A DNA stretch of 9,083 bases from Bacteroidota bacterium (GTDB taxonomy: Bacteria > Bacteroidota > Bacteroidia > Bacteroidales > JAADJA01), in the NCBI GenBank assembly GCA_024278155.1, contig JAJRTT010000302.1, forward strand, positions 1-9,083, read 5' to 3'. The notes beneath the pieces are model-generated. The model was not told the origin of the DNA. It did no database searches and saw only the letters and a list, made by a program, of their open reading frames with translations. Positions within the stretch are counted from its first letter, which is position 1. Every line of letters starts with the position of its first letter. Of this stretch, positions 1-6,467 are shown one piece after another. The translations under genes were made by a program, and so were the position numbers.

Positions 1-31
1 GACGCTTATTTCATACTATGCTTTTTTTAAG

Positions 32-1411
32 GTGAAATACCACATAATAACACTCGGTTGCCAGATGAACATGTCGGACAGTGAACGGACACGGCCTGTC
101 ATTGAGCGCATGGGCTATTCATGGACCGACAATGAAGAAGAAGCCGACCTGCTTGGTGTCCTTGCCTGTTCGGTGAGGCAAAAAGCCATCGACAAGGTTT
201 ATTCACGGATACATAAGTGGAACAAGCGTAAGGACAGGCAAAACCTTTTGACTTTTCTTACCGGTTGCATTTTGCCTGCGGACAAAGTAAAATTCATGAA
301 GCTTTTCGATATTGTGTTTCCCATGAGCGAGCTGCAACAATTACCGGAAATGGTTTCGCAATATGGTATCGTAACGCCTGTAAGCCTTCAGCACACACAA
401 GAGAATATAGATTATAGGAATGATCGTTTAAAGGACTTAAAACAGAAAGCAGGTTCGCTGAAACTCAATGAACATATTTTTGATTTTTGGCATGTCGATC
501 CTGAATACACTTCACACTTTGAGGCATTTGTCCCTATCCAAAACGGATGCGATAAATTCTGTACGTTTTGCGCAGTCCCCTATACCCGTGGCAGGGAAGT
601 TTCCAGGCCGTCCAAAGAAATATTGGACGAGGTACAATCCTTGATCGATAGGGATTTTAAAAGTATCACCTTACTTGGACAAAATGTAAATTCTTATGGA
701 TTGGATAAAAACGGGGACGAAATCGGTTTTCCTGAACTATTGGAAAAAATAGGGAAATTGGGCAAAAAATCGGGAAAGGAATTTTGGGTTTATTTCACTT
801 CGCCCCATCCTCGCGACATGACGGACGAGGTAATCGAGGTAATTGCGCAATACCCAAACCTTGCAAAACAAATCCACATCCCGGTACAGGCCGGCGACGA
901 CAAAATGCTCATCAGGATGAACCGGAAATATTCCGTTGATGATTTCAGGAAAATAATAAAAACCATCAGGGAACTGATCCCACAGGCCACCATTTTCACC
1001 GACATCATCGTTGGTTTCACGGGCGAAACGGACGAACAATTTGAAAACACCCGCAAGATCATGCATGAGTTTGAATTCAATATGGCCTATATTGCACAGT
1101 ATTCCGTAAGGCCCGGGGCTGTGAGTTCGCGCTGGGAAGATGATGTGCCCGTGAAAACAAAAAAGCAACGCTTCCATAAACTCACCGAAGATCTTACCAG
1201 GGTTTCCCATGAACAAAACAAAAAAATGCTGGGGAAAACCTATCGTGTGTTGATAAGGGGAAAAGAACGGAACAAGAAATACCTTGCCGGGTTGACAGAA
1301 GGCAAAATCAATGTCCGTGTCCCATCTGCCGATGATTCATTGATCGGGAAAATCGTTGATATAAAAATAAATTCCGCTACGGAGTTTTCTGTTGCGGGGG
1401 AGATTGTATAA
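32..1411 (+). CDS. miaB: MiaB-type tRNA methylthiotransferase (radical SAM)
   Basis: Predicted to add a methylthio group to C2 of an N6-modified adenosine at tRNA position 37, using S-adenosylmethionine and two 4Fe-4S clusters in the cytoplasm. The 459-residue protein shows the family order: N-terminal MTTase domain with cluster cysteines C10 (LGCQMN), C46 (ACSVR) and C79 (TGC); radical-SAM core with C173, C177 and C180 (CDKFCTFC) followed by YTRGREVSRP; and a C-terminal TRAM domain from about residue 397. LGCQMN and CSVR favour MiaB over RimO or MtaB. The usual NTC before the second cysteine is LAC here, and the overall wording resembles Patescibacteria enzymes more than the Bacteroidota MiaB I remember. 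The start is GTG; the frame stays open to the window edge, but MKYHIITLGC is a normal family N-terminus, so I keep GTG. The family is certain; the exact substrate is inferred. Confidence 0.83.
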   Translation: MKYHIITLGCQMNMSDSERTRPVIERMGYSWTDNEEEADLLGVLACSVRQKAIDKVYSRIHKWNKRKDRQNLLTFLTGCILPADKVKFMKLFDIVFPMSELQQLPEMVSQYGIVTPVSLQHTQENIDYRNDRLKDLKQKAGSLKLNEHIFDFWHVDPEYTSHFEAFVPIQNGCDKFCTFCAVPYTRGREVSRPSKEILDEVQSLIDRDFKSITLLGQNVNSYGLDKNGDEIGFPELLEKIGKLGKKSGKEFWVYFTSPHPRDMTDEVIEVIAQYPNLAKQIHIPVQAGDDKMLIRMNRKYSVDDFRKIIKTIRELIPQATIFTDIIVGFTGETDEQFENTRKIMHEFEFNMAYIAQYSVRPGAVSSRWEDDVPVKTKKQRFHKLTEDLTRVSHEQNKKMLGKTYRVLIRGKERNKKYLAGLTEGKINVRVPSADDSLIGKIVDIKINSATEFSVAGEIV

Positions 1412-1432
1412 ATTACTGTTCTAAAGATTGAT

Positions 1433-1440
1433 TACTTTTG
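1433..1440 (+). promoter_or_regulatory. Candidate Bacteroidota -7 promoter element (TACTTTTG)
   Basis: TACTTTTG matches TAnnTTTG exactly and lies 23 bp before the ATG of the AlbA_2 gene, within the 52-bp gap after miaB. No convincing TTG element is seen at the usual -33 spacing; the nearest TTG is about 26 bp upstream. It suggests the regulator can be transcribed independently of miaB. Confidence 0.4.
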
Positions 1441-1463
1441 TGTTTGATAAATAACGTAATAAA

Positions 1464-3014
1464 ATGGCACTGGCAATCAACATAGATGAATTGATCCATG
1501 GACGTGTCATCGAATGGGAGCGCCTGGAATTCAAGAAAGGATGGAACCCCGAAGATGTACTGCATACCTTATGTGCTTTTGCCAATGACATGAACAACTG
1601 GGGCGGTGGTTACATTATTATTGGTATTTCAGAAAATAATGGAAGGCCCGTGTTGCCACCTGCCGGGCTAAACCCAAGCCAGATTGACCGGATACAGGGG
1701 AAACTTACTGGCTTGTGCCATTTCCTTGAACCAAATTATTTGCCCATTTCCCAACCAGTATTCTTTAAGGACAGGCACATATTGGTTATTTATGCCCAAG
1801 CTGGGGATATGAGGCCTTACTCTGCCCCAGAATCCCTTGGTGGGAAAGGGTCGAAAAACAGGTTTTTTTATATCCGTAGTGGCTCAAGGACAATACGGGC
1901 CAGTGGGGACAACCTGCGTAGGCTTCAGGAATTATCTGCCCGCATCCCTTATGATGACAGAAAAAACTGGCAAGCCGAACTGAACGATTTAAACCTTGGG
2001 CTAATACGTGATTTTCTCCAAGAGGTAAAAAGTGGCCTGTTCGAAGAAAGTGTTACAAAGCCCTTTGCCGATTTGTGCAGGCAGATGGCAATTGCAAAGG
2101 GACCTGATGAAAACCTGCTGCCAATTAATGTTGGCCTGATGTTTTTCAGCCTCCAGCCACACCATTTTTTTCCAAGGGCATGGATTGAAATTGTATTGAG
2201 AAAAGATGAGGCAGGTAAAGATTTTGAGGAAAAATATTTTAAAGGGCCCTTGCACATACAACTGAAAGAGGCTTTGCGGTTTATCAAAACCAATGTGATC
2301 ACCGAAAAAACGATTAAAGTTCCTGGCCAGGCAAAGGCAAATCGTTGGTTCAACTATCCTTTTGAAGCCGTGGAAGAAGCATTGGCCAATGCTGTTTACC
2401 ACAAAAGTTATGAGATGGGCAACCCGATTGAAGTACAGATTTGGCCCGATAAAATTGAGATTCTGAGTTTCCCTGGCCCCATTCCACCTGTTAGTGCAAA
2501 AATATTATCCGAAAACAGAAGGGTGGTTGCCCGAGAGTATAGAAACCGCAGGGTTGGCGATTTCCTGAAAGAGTTACATCTTACCGAAGGCCGTGGAACC
2601 GGTATCCCTACTATCAGGAAATTCATGATGGTAAATGAGTCGCCCGAAGCCATTTTTGAAACAGATGAGAAATGTACTTATTTCTTAACAGTCCTTCCAA
2701 TAAATGTTGAAGTAGGTAAGCTTCAAAGTACCCAAGACGGTGCCCAAGACGGTGCCCAAGACGGTGCCCAAGACGGCAGTATCCAAGATGTAAAACAAAT
2801 TGATAAAATCCTAAAGTATTGCTTGAAATCAAAATCAATAATTGAAATATTGTTAAAACTTGGATTGTCAAACCATACAAAAAATTACAAAAAGCATATT
2901 GAGCCACTAATTGATAAGGGCTTCATAACAATGACCATCCCCGACAAACCAACAAGTAAAAACCAGATGTATGTTACTACCAAAAAAGGCAAAAAGGCAA
3001 TTGGTAAAATTTAA
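1464..3014 (+). CDS. AlbA_2 / HATPase_c_4 (Schlafen-like, RecG C-terminal-like) predicted DNA-binding regulator
   Basis: The 516-residue protein has the architecture of the 'ATP-binding / putative DNA-binding' regulators. An AlbA_2 (Schlafen AAA_4) domain spans about residues 1-165, with EFKKGW at 22-27, AFAND at 38-42, GGGYIIIGI at 47-55 and a YIRSGSRT strand. A GHKL-like HATPase_c_4 module spans about 290-415, with EEALANAVYH around N309 and GRGTG at 376-380. Residues 423-438 are four QDG-containing tetrapeptides, encoded by a 12-bp tandem repeat. A winged-helix tail of about 447-516 (LGLSNHTKNYKKHIEPLIDK) resembles the C-terminal domain found on some Fic-type proteins. The role is probably transcriptional regulation, but the target is unknown; some relatives occur in defence islands, though nothing here shows that. 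The tail is visibly more AT-rich than the rest. It sits between two tRNA methylthiotransferase genes, 26 bp before the mtaB start. Confidence 0.85.
   Translation: MALAINIDELIHGRVIEWERLEFKKGWNPEDVLHTLCAFANDMNNWGGGYIIIGISENNGRPVLPPAGLNPSQIDRIQGKLTGLCHFLEPNYLPISQPVFFKDRHILVIYAQAGDMRPYSAPESLGGKGSKNRFFYIRSGSRTIRASGDNLRRLQELSARIPYDDRKNWQAELNDLNLGLIRDFLQEVKSGLFEESVTKPFADLCRQMAIAKGPDENLLPINVGLMFFSLQPHHFFPRAWIEIVLRKDEAGKDFEEKYFKGPLHIQLKEALRFIKTNVITEKTIKVPGQAKANRWFNYPFEAVEEALANAVYHKSYEMGNPIEVQIWPDKIEILSFPGPIPPVSAKILSENRRVVAREYRNRRVGDFLKELHLTEGRGTGIPTIRKFMMVNESPEAIFETDEKCTYFLTVLPINVEVGKLQSTQDGAQDGAQDGAQDGSIQDVKQIDKILKYCLKSKSIIEILLKLGLSNHTKNYKKHIEPLIDKGFITMTIPDKPTSKNQMYVTTKKGKKAIGKI
2731..2778 (+). repeat. 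12-bp in-frame tandem repeat, four copies
   Basis: The unit CCCAAGACGGTG occurs at 2731, 2743 and 2755, and a fourth copy at 2767 differs in its last two bases. It encodes TQDG followed by three AQDG units in the linker between the ATPase-like module and the winged helix. Because the unit is a multiple of three, gain or loss of copies would change linker length without shifting frame. Confidence 0.95.
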
Positions 3015-3040
3015 ACGAAAATGATTGAATTATTTTGCAA

Positions 3041-4327
3041 ATGAAGAAACGTATTGCATTCAAGACCCTTGGTTGCCGCCTGAACATTTTTGAAACCGAT
3101 GCACTGGTATCCCAGTTCCGCAATGCAGGATATAAGATTGTGGATTTTAACAAGGAAGCCGATGCTTATATTGTGAACACCTGTACCGTAACAAATCAAA
3201 GCGATAAAAAATCGCGGCAGGAAACCGGCAAAGCTTCACGTACAAATAGTGATGCGGTTTTGGTCGTTACCGGTTGCATGGCCACCAACCATAAAGAAAC
3301 CCTGGAGAAAGAAGATAGGATTACCTATGTGGTGGACAACGAACAAAAGAGCGATATTTTCCATTTGCTCGACAGCCATTTCAAAGGGGAGATTATTTCG
3401 TCCGCTGATTTAAAACCCGATCGTTTTGGTTTTGATACCGTGGAAGAAGGCCTGCACACCCGCAGCCTGATAAAAGTACAGGATGGCTGCAATAACTACT
3501 GTACGTTTTGCATTGTGCCATTTGTAAGGGGGAAAGCGGTAAGCCGCCCATGGAAGGATATCGGGAAGAATATCAGGGAAGTTTTGGATAATGGTTTCAA
3601 GGAAATTGTGATAACCGGTGTAAATATTGGAAGGTACGATGCCGATGGGATGGATTTCGAAAATCTTATTGAAAAGGTACTTGCTATTCCCGGCGATTTC
3701 AGGGTGCGGATTTCCTCCATCGAACCGGAAGGCTTTGGCGATAAACTCTTCAATCTGTTTTCCCATCCCAAGCTTACGCCACATTTGCATTTGTGCATCC
3801 AAAGTGGCTCCGATAAAATTTTGATGAAGATGCGCCGCACCTATACCGTTGATGGTTTCAGGCAAATGGTAAACAAAATCCGCCAGCGTATCCCCGGTTT
3901 CAATTTCACAACGGATTTGATGGTGGGCTTCCCGGGCGAAACGGAGGAGGATTTCCAACTTTCGTTGAAAGCAGCCGAAGAATTTGGCTTTAGCCATGTC
4001 CATACCTTTAAATATTCTATTCGCAAAGGGACAAGGGCCGAACGTATGCCCGACCAAGTCCCTGAAAAGATAAAAACCCAGCGAAGTGCAATTGTGAGGG
4101 AAATCGCCGAAAAGAACAAGCGCAAATACCGCAGTTCTTTTATCGGAAAAACACAAAAGGTGCTGGTCGAAAAAATCGAAAACGGATTTGCCAGTGGTTA
4201 TGGCGAGCATTATGTCCCCATAAAGTTCAAGGCAAACGAAAAGACAAGGACGAATGGATTTTCTTTGGTTAAAATAATTGATATTGAAAAGGGGGAAGAT
4301 ATGGAGTTGATTGGGGAGGTCTTGTGA
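3041..4327 (+). CDS. mtaB: MtaB-type tRNA (t6A37) methylthiotransferase
   Basis: Predicted to convert t6A37 to ms2t6A37 in tRNAs that read ANN codons. It has 428 residues from the ATG at 3041; a TTG six bases earlier is possible but MKKRIAFKTLGCRLN is the expected family start. MTTase-domain cysteines are C12 (LGCRLN), C48 (NTCTVTNQSDKKSRQ, a strong MtaB signature) and C79 (TGCMA). The radical-SAM cluster is C150, C154 and C157 (CNNYCTFC), followed by the family-typical VRGKAVSRP. Downstream come ISSIEP, a LHLCIQSGSDKIL segment and TDLMVGFPGE. A TRAM-like tail occupies about residues 368-428 and ends in LIGEVL. All six cluster ligands are present and the length is normal. No Shine-Dalgarno is visible. 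It lies 26 bp after the AlbA_2 gene, so co-transcription is possible. This is the more confidently assigned of the two methylthiotransferases here. Confidence 0.93.
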   Translation: MKKRIAFKTLGCRLNIFETDALVSQFRNAGYKIVDFNKEADAYIVNTCTVTNQSDKKSRQETGKASRTNSDAVLVVTGCMATNHKETLEKEDRITYVVDNEQKSDIFHLLDSHFKGEIISSADLKPDRFGFDTVEEGLHTRSLIKVQDGCNNYCTFCIVPFVRGKAVSRPWKDIGKNIREVLDNGFKEIVITGVNIGRYDADGMDFENLIEKVLAIPGDFRVRISSIEPEGFGDKLFNLFSHPKLTPHLHLCIQSGSDKILMKMRRTYTVDGFRQMVNKIRQRIPGFNFTTDLMVGFPGETEEDFQLSLKAAEEFGFSHVHTFKYSIRKGTRAERMPDQVPEKIKTQRSAIVREIAEKNKRKYRSSFIGKTQKVLVEKIENGFASGYGEHYVPIKFKANEKTRTNGFSLVKIIDIEKGEDMELIGEVL

Positions 4328-4381
4328 TTTGAATTTTTCAATAAAACTTAAAATCTGATTATACTTCTAAATATCTTTCCG

Positions 4382-4389
4382 TAATTTTG
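4382..4389 (+). promoter_or_regulatory. Candidate Bacteroidota -7 promoter element (TAATTTTG)
   Basis: TAATTTTG matches TAnnTTTG exactly, 21 bp before the ATG at 4411 in the 83-bp gap after mtaB. A clear -33 TTG is not seen. It suggests a separate transcript for the pRiA4b ORF-3-like gene. Confidence 0.45.
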
Positions 4390-4410
4390 AACCCATAAAA
4401 TAGTTCTATT

Positions 4411-4986
4411 ATGCAAGCAAATATCCTACAGTTAAAAATTAAGTTAGAAAATATCAAACCGCCAATCTGGAGGAGGGTAGAGGTAAAAGACGATATTACG
4501 TTTTACGAACTGCACCATGTAATACAGATAGCCATGGGATGGTGGAACGCCCATTTATTTGAGTTTGAAGTGGGCGGTTACAGGATAGGGATAACAAATG
4601 ATGATTGGGATACCGAAGGTACCCTGGAATCCAAAGAGGTAAAGCTTTCAAGGCTTCTTGACAAAGAAAAAATGAAGTTCGGTTATTTGTATGATTTTGG
4701 CGATAATTGGGAACATGAAATTATTGTCGAAAAAATATCACATCCAGAAAAGGGCAAAAGCTATCCAACGTGTATTAAAGGTAAAAGGAACTGCCCGCCC
4801 GAAGATGTTGGGGGATTTCCCGGATATATGTACATGCTTGAAGTTATCAGCGATAAAAACAACCCCGAACATGAAGATATGATGGAATGGCTGGGCGAAG
4901 AATACGACCCGGAATATTTCGACCTTAAGGAAACAAATGGTGAATTGCAGTTTATTATCAAAACCAAAAACTGGAACCCAAATTGA
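4411..4986 (+). CDS. Plasmid pRiA4b ORF-3-like family protein
   Basis: This 191-residue protein matches the pRiA4b ORF-3-like family (Pfam PF07929), whose biochemical role is not established. Family marks visible are PPIWRR at 17-22, a helix with ELHHVIQIAMGWWNAHLFEF at 33-52, YDFGDNWEH at 94-102, and CPPEDVGGFPGY from C128, with another cysteine at C121. The C-terminal part is acidic (MMEWLGEEYDPEYFDL). There is no signal peptide or membrane segment, so it should be cytoplasmic. The family is often named after a plasmid gene but is common on chromosomes, so it does not by itself show plasmid origin. The length is near the usual size for the domain alone, with no helicase or SEC-C partner fused. 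It appears to be a single-gene transcript with its own promoter-like element. Family assignment is firm; function is unknown. Confidence 0.88.
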   Translation: MQANILQLKIKLENIKPPIWRRVEVKDDITFYELHHVIQIAMGWWNAHLFEFEVGGYRIGITNDDWDTEGTLESKEVKLSRLLDKEKMKFGYLYDFGDNWEHEIIVEKISHPEKGKSYPTCIKGKRNCPPEDVGGFPGYMYMLEVISDKNNPEHEDMMEWLGEEYDPEYFDLKETNGELQFIIKTKNWNPN

Positions 4987-4998
4987 TTGTCCACAATA

Positions 4999-5013
4999 TT
5001 GTATTTTATACAA
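4999..5013. repeat. Short inverted repeat TTGTAT-TTT-ATACAA
   Basis: A perfect 6-bp stem with a 3-base loop lies 13 bp after the stop codon of the pRiA4b-like gene. It overlaps the 10-bp palindrome ACAATATTGT (4993-5002). No T-tract follows, so I do not call a terminator. Confidence 0.5.
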
Positions 5014-5083
5014 AATGGCCCGAAAGGCAATGACTGCTTTTTCTCACAACGAATGGCATTCACAATATTGCGAAGCAAATACC

Positions 5084-5118
5084 AAGTGTCGGATCCGTTT
5101 TAAACAAAACCGACATTT
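5084..5118. repeat. Bulged hairpin with a 9-bp outer stem
   Basis: AAGTGTCGG (5084-5092) pairs with CCGACATTT (5110-5118) with one G-T wobble. A 5-base bulge (5093-5097) separates this from an inner TTTT/AAAA stem closed over AAAC. No T-tract follows, so it is not a standard intrinsic terminator. It could be an RNA structure or the core of a dispersed intergenic repeat. Confidence 0.55.
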
Positions 5119-5173
5119 AATACGAAATAATTCATGAAGATCAATTTTTTTCGCAAGCCATTACCTTTATCCT

Positions 5174-5181
5174 TATTTTTG
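5174..5181 (+). promoter_or_regulatory. Bacteroidota -7 promoter element (TATTTTTG) for the DUF3127 gene
   Basis: TATTTTTG matches TAnnTTTG exactly and lies 29 bp before the ATG at 5211. A T-rich run ending in TTCG at 5150-5153 sits about 20 bp upstream, where a -33 TTG/TTTG would be expected, with one mismatch. This is the best promoter candidate in the window. The leader is AT-rich and has no Shine-Dalgarno. Confidence 0.6.
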
Positions 5182-5210
5182 CACACTTTAATTTTTAATC
5201 ATATTTCAAC

Positions 5211-5573
5211 ATGGAAATCACAGGAAGAATTATAAATAAACTGGATGTCGTTACCGGGGAAGGTAGGAATGGCCCCTGGAAAAAGCAGGATTTTATACTC
5301 GAGACACAAGACCAGTATCCCAAAAAAGTTTGTATTACCGTTTGGGGCGATAAAATAAACCTGGAAAGTTTTTCTGAAAATGAAGAAGTCACGGTAAGCA
5401 TCAATGTGGAAAGCCGGGAGTACAACAGCCGTTGGTACACCGATGTAAAAGCCTGGAAAATGGAAAAAGCCGGAACCGGGAACAGTCAGCAACCCGACTT
5501 TGGAAACGTTCCACCAGAAGCAGCCCCACCACCTGAAATGGCGAGTGAGCCCACTGACGATTTACCATTTTAA
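5211..5573 (+). CDS. DUF3127 family protein, predicted OB-fold with SSB-like C-terminal tip
   Basis: This 120-residue protein matches DUF3127, a small family common in Bacteroidota. MEITGRIINKLDVVTGEG starts a compact beta-rich region of about residues 1-88 whose spacing (GRI, VTVWGD-like strand, VSINVESREYNSRWYTDVKAW) resembles single-strand DNA-binding OB folds. A proline- and glutamine-rich flexible linker of about residues 88-113 follows. The chain ends in DDLPF, close to the acidic tip of bacterial SSB (DDDIPF), which recruits repair and replication proteins. That tip is visible directly; nucleic-acid binding and partner recruitment are inference. The gene has its own promoter-like element and converges on a DNA glycosylase gene 8 bp away, which fits a DNA-maintenance setting but is not proof. 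The ATG start matches the expected family N-terminus. Confidence 0.87.
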   Translation: MEITGRIINKLDVVTGEGRNGPWKKQDFILETQDQYPKKVCITVWGDKINLESFSENEEVTVSINVESREYNSRWYTDVKAWKMEKAGTGNSQQPDFGNVPPEAAPPPEMASEPTDDLPF

Positions 5574-5600
5574 CAAAAAAATCAGGATTGACCATCCCTG
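5574..5600 (-). terminator. Probable intrinsic terminator of the SMUG2-type gene
   Basis: Read on the minus strand, CAGGGAT and ATCCTG form a 6-bp stem with one bulged G and a 5-base loop (GGTCA). It is followed by A and a run of seven T's just past the stop codon. The stem (5583-5600) overlaps the last codons. On the plus strand no T-run follows the stem, so it should stop only minus-strand transcripts. Confidence 0.5.
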
Positions 5601-6286
5601 AGCAATCGCATATACTTTTCAATGTATTTTTGCTTTTGTTTCGATTTGTACTGCATGATATATCGCGGGTGTTCCAAAGGGACGATTTTTTCAAAAAACC
5701 CATGTTCCCCGTTTAGCTTTTTCAGGAATTTGAAATTCTTTCCGGTCCCAAGACAAAAACAGGTTTGGGTATCGATACCAAATTTCAATTGTTGCCTGAT
5801 TGTTTTAAGGATAAACGGGAACACGGCGTTTTGCAAATCCATGCGGTCGTAATAATTGAAATTGAGCGGGTTTCCTTTTTCGTTGATTTTTACAAACCCC
5901 AACGGACTAACGGAGCTGATGTAAAAGGATTTGTAGAACAATTCCGGGCCACCAAAAGCATTGATCATTTCATAAACAAAAACAGAAGAAGGCTCATGGG
6001 TCTTGATTTCGCTTACCGGGATATGGCAATCGCCCGAAAGCCGTTTGGTGTCGGTAAAGGGGATTCCCGTTGCACCGGCCCCCAACCTTCCGGGGTTTAT
6101 CCCAAGGATGAGTTTCCGTGGATCGTCGTCATCGTAATACTTATGGTAAAACAGGGATGTCAGTTTGTTTATCAAATCGGAATTTTCATCCCGAAAAGGG
6201 TTCATTACATTAATCCCTTCGGGCAAACTATTATTGTCAAGTGAGAGGGAAGAATTGAACTGGAGGATTTTTTCGGCGAAGGTCAT
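5582..6286 (-). CDS. SMUG2-type uracil-DNA glycosylase family protein (DUF4918)
   Basis: A 234-residue member of the uracil-DNA glycosylase superfamily, SMUG2/DUF4918 branch. It is predicted to excise uracil or related damaged bases from DNA in base excision repair. The glycosidic-bond motif is GINPGRLGAGATGIPFTD at 62-79, matching the SMUG arrangement with N64 in the usual catalytic-loop position. The minor-groove motif is LEHPRYI with H206-P207. Between them lie FYISSVSPLGF and a CFCLGTGKNFKFL segment that fit the alpha/beta core. No iron-sulphur cysteine set is seen, consistent with SMUG rather than family 4 or 5 UDGs. The C-terminus is lysine-rich (KSKQKQKYIEKY), plausible for DNA contact. 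The length is normal for the family. It is convergent with the DUF3127 gene. Family is firm; substrate range is inferred. Confidence 0.9.
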   Translation of the reverse strand: MTFAEKILQFNSSLSLDNNSLPEGINVMNPFRDENSDLINKLTSLFYHKYYDDDDPRKLILGINPGRLGAGATGIPFTDTKRLSGDCHIPVSEIKTHEPSSVFVYEMINAFGGPELFYKSFYISSVSPLGFVKINEKGNPLNFNYYDRMDLQNAVFPFILKTIRQQLKFGIDTQTCFCLGTGKNFKFLKKLNGEHGFFEKIVPLEHPRYIMQYKSKQKQKYIEKYMRLLRDGQS

Positions 6287-6317
6287 TATTGTTTGTTAAG
6301 GTTCAAATTCCACGGTT

Positions 6318-6325
6318 TAAAGGTA
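6318..6325 (-). promoter_or_regulatory. Weak candidate -7 element (TACCTTTA) for the SMUG2-type gene
   Basis: On the minus strand TACCTTTA matches TAnnTTTG at all but the last base, 31 bp before the ATG. No well-spaced -33 TTG is seen, so this is tentative. Confidence 0.25.
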
Positions 6326-6428
6326 TTGAATGAACAAGAATTGTTATATCTTTTTTACTTTTTGTGGGATTTTGGGTTTTAGTGATTTCGTGGCAATTTT
6401 TTTTAAGTTCTTGCTTTAATGTCACTAA

Positions 6429-6467
6429 CCTGCCCTCCCTGGCCATGGCCATAAAGAGGCAGGCAGG
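6429..6467. repeat. GC-rich imperfect palindrome, candidate dispersed intergenic repeat
   Basis: CCTGCC at 6429 faces GGCAGG at 6458 and again at 6462, with the perfect palindrome GGCCATGGCC at 6441-6450 between them. The arms match imperfectly. The block is far richer in GC than the flanking AT-rich gap, as expected of a REP-like or inserted repeat. Only one copy is in the window, so dispersal is inferred. Confidence 0.5.

Larger units (their letters stand above)
4987..5210. other. Gene-free 224-bp gap with hairpins and a repeated 10-mer
   Basis: Between the pRiA4b-like gene and the DUF3127 gene there is no recognisable family. The stretch holds a small hairpin at 4999-5013, two copies of CACAATATTG (4992-5001 and 5061-5070), a larger hairpin at 5084-5118, a 40-codon open frame of unknown status (5015-5137), and the DUF3127 promoter region at its right end. 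Confidence 0.8.

Noticed and set aside
737..1216. A 159-codon minus-strand frame
   Set aside because: It is antisense to the MiaB-type gene and has no recognisable domain.
2731..2778. Possible CRISPR-like array
   Set aside because: The 12-bp units are contiguous with no spacers and lie in frame inside a coding sequence.
3410..4210. A 266-codon minus-strand frame
   Set aside because: It lies wholly antisense to mtaB, which has all six cluster cysteines in order.
1464..4986. Defence island built on the AlbA_2 protein and the pRiA4b ORF-3-like protein
   Set aside because: The two are separated by mtaB, and no nuclease, helicase, toxin or mobile-element gene is nearby. Both families also occur as ordinary chromosomal genes.
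5084..5118. Intrinsic terminator for the pRiA4b-like gene
   Set aside because: The stem is good, but no T-run follows it and it lies about 100 bp past the stop codon.
5765..6244. A 159-codon plus-strand frame
   Set aside because: It is antisense to the SMUG2-type gene, whose catalytic motifs define the real frame.
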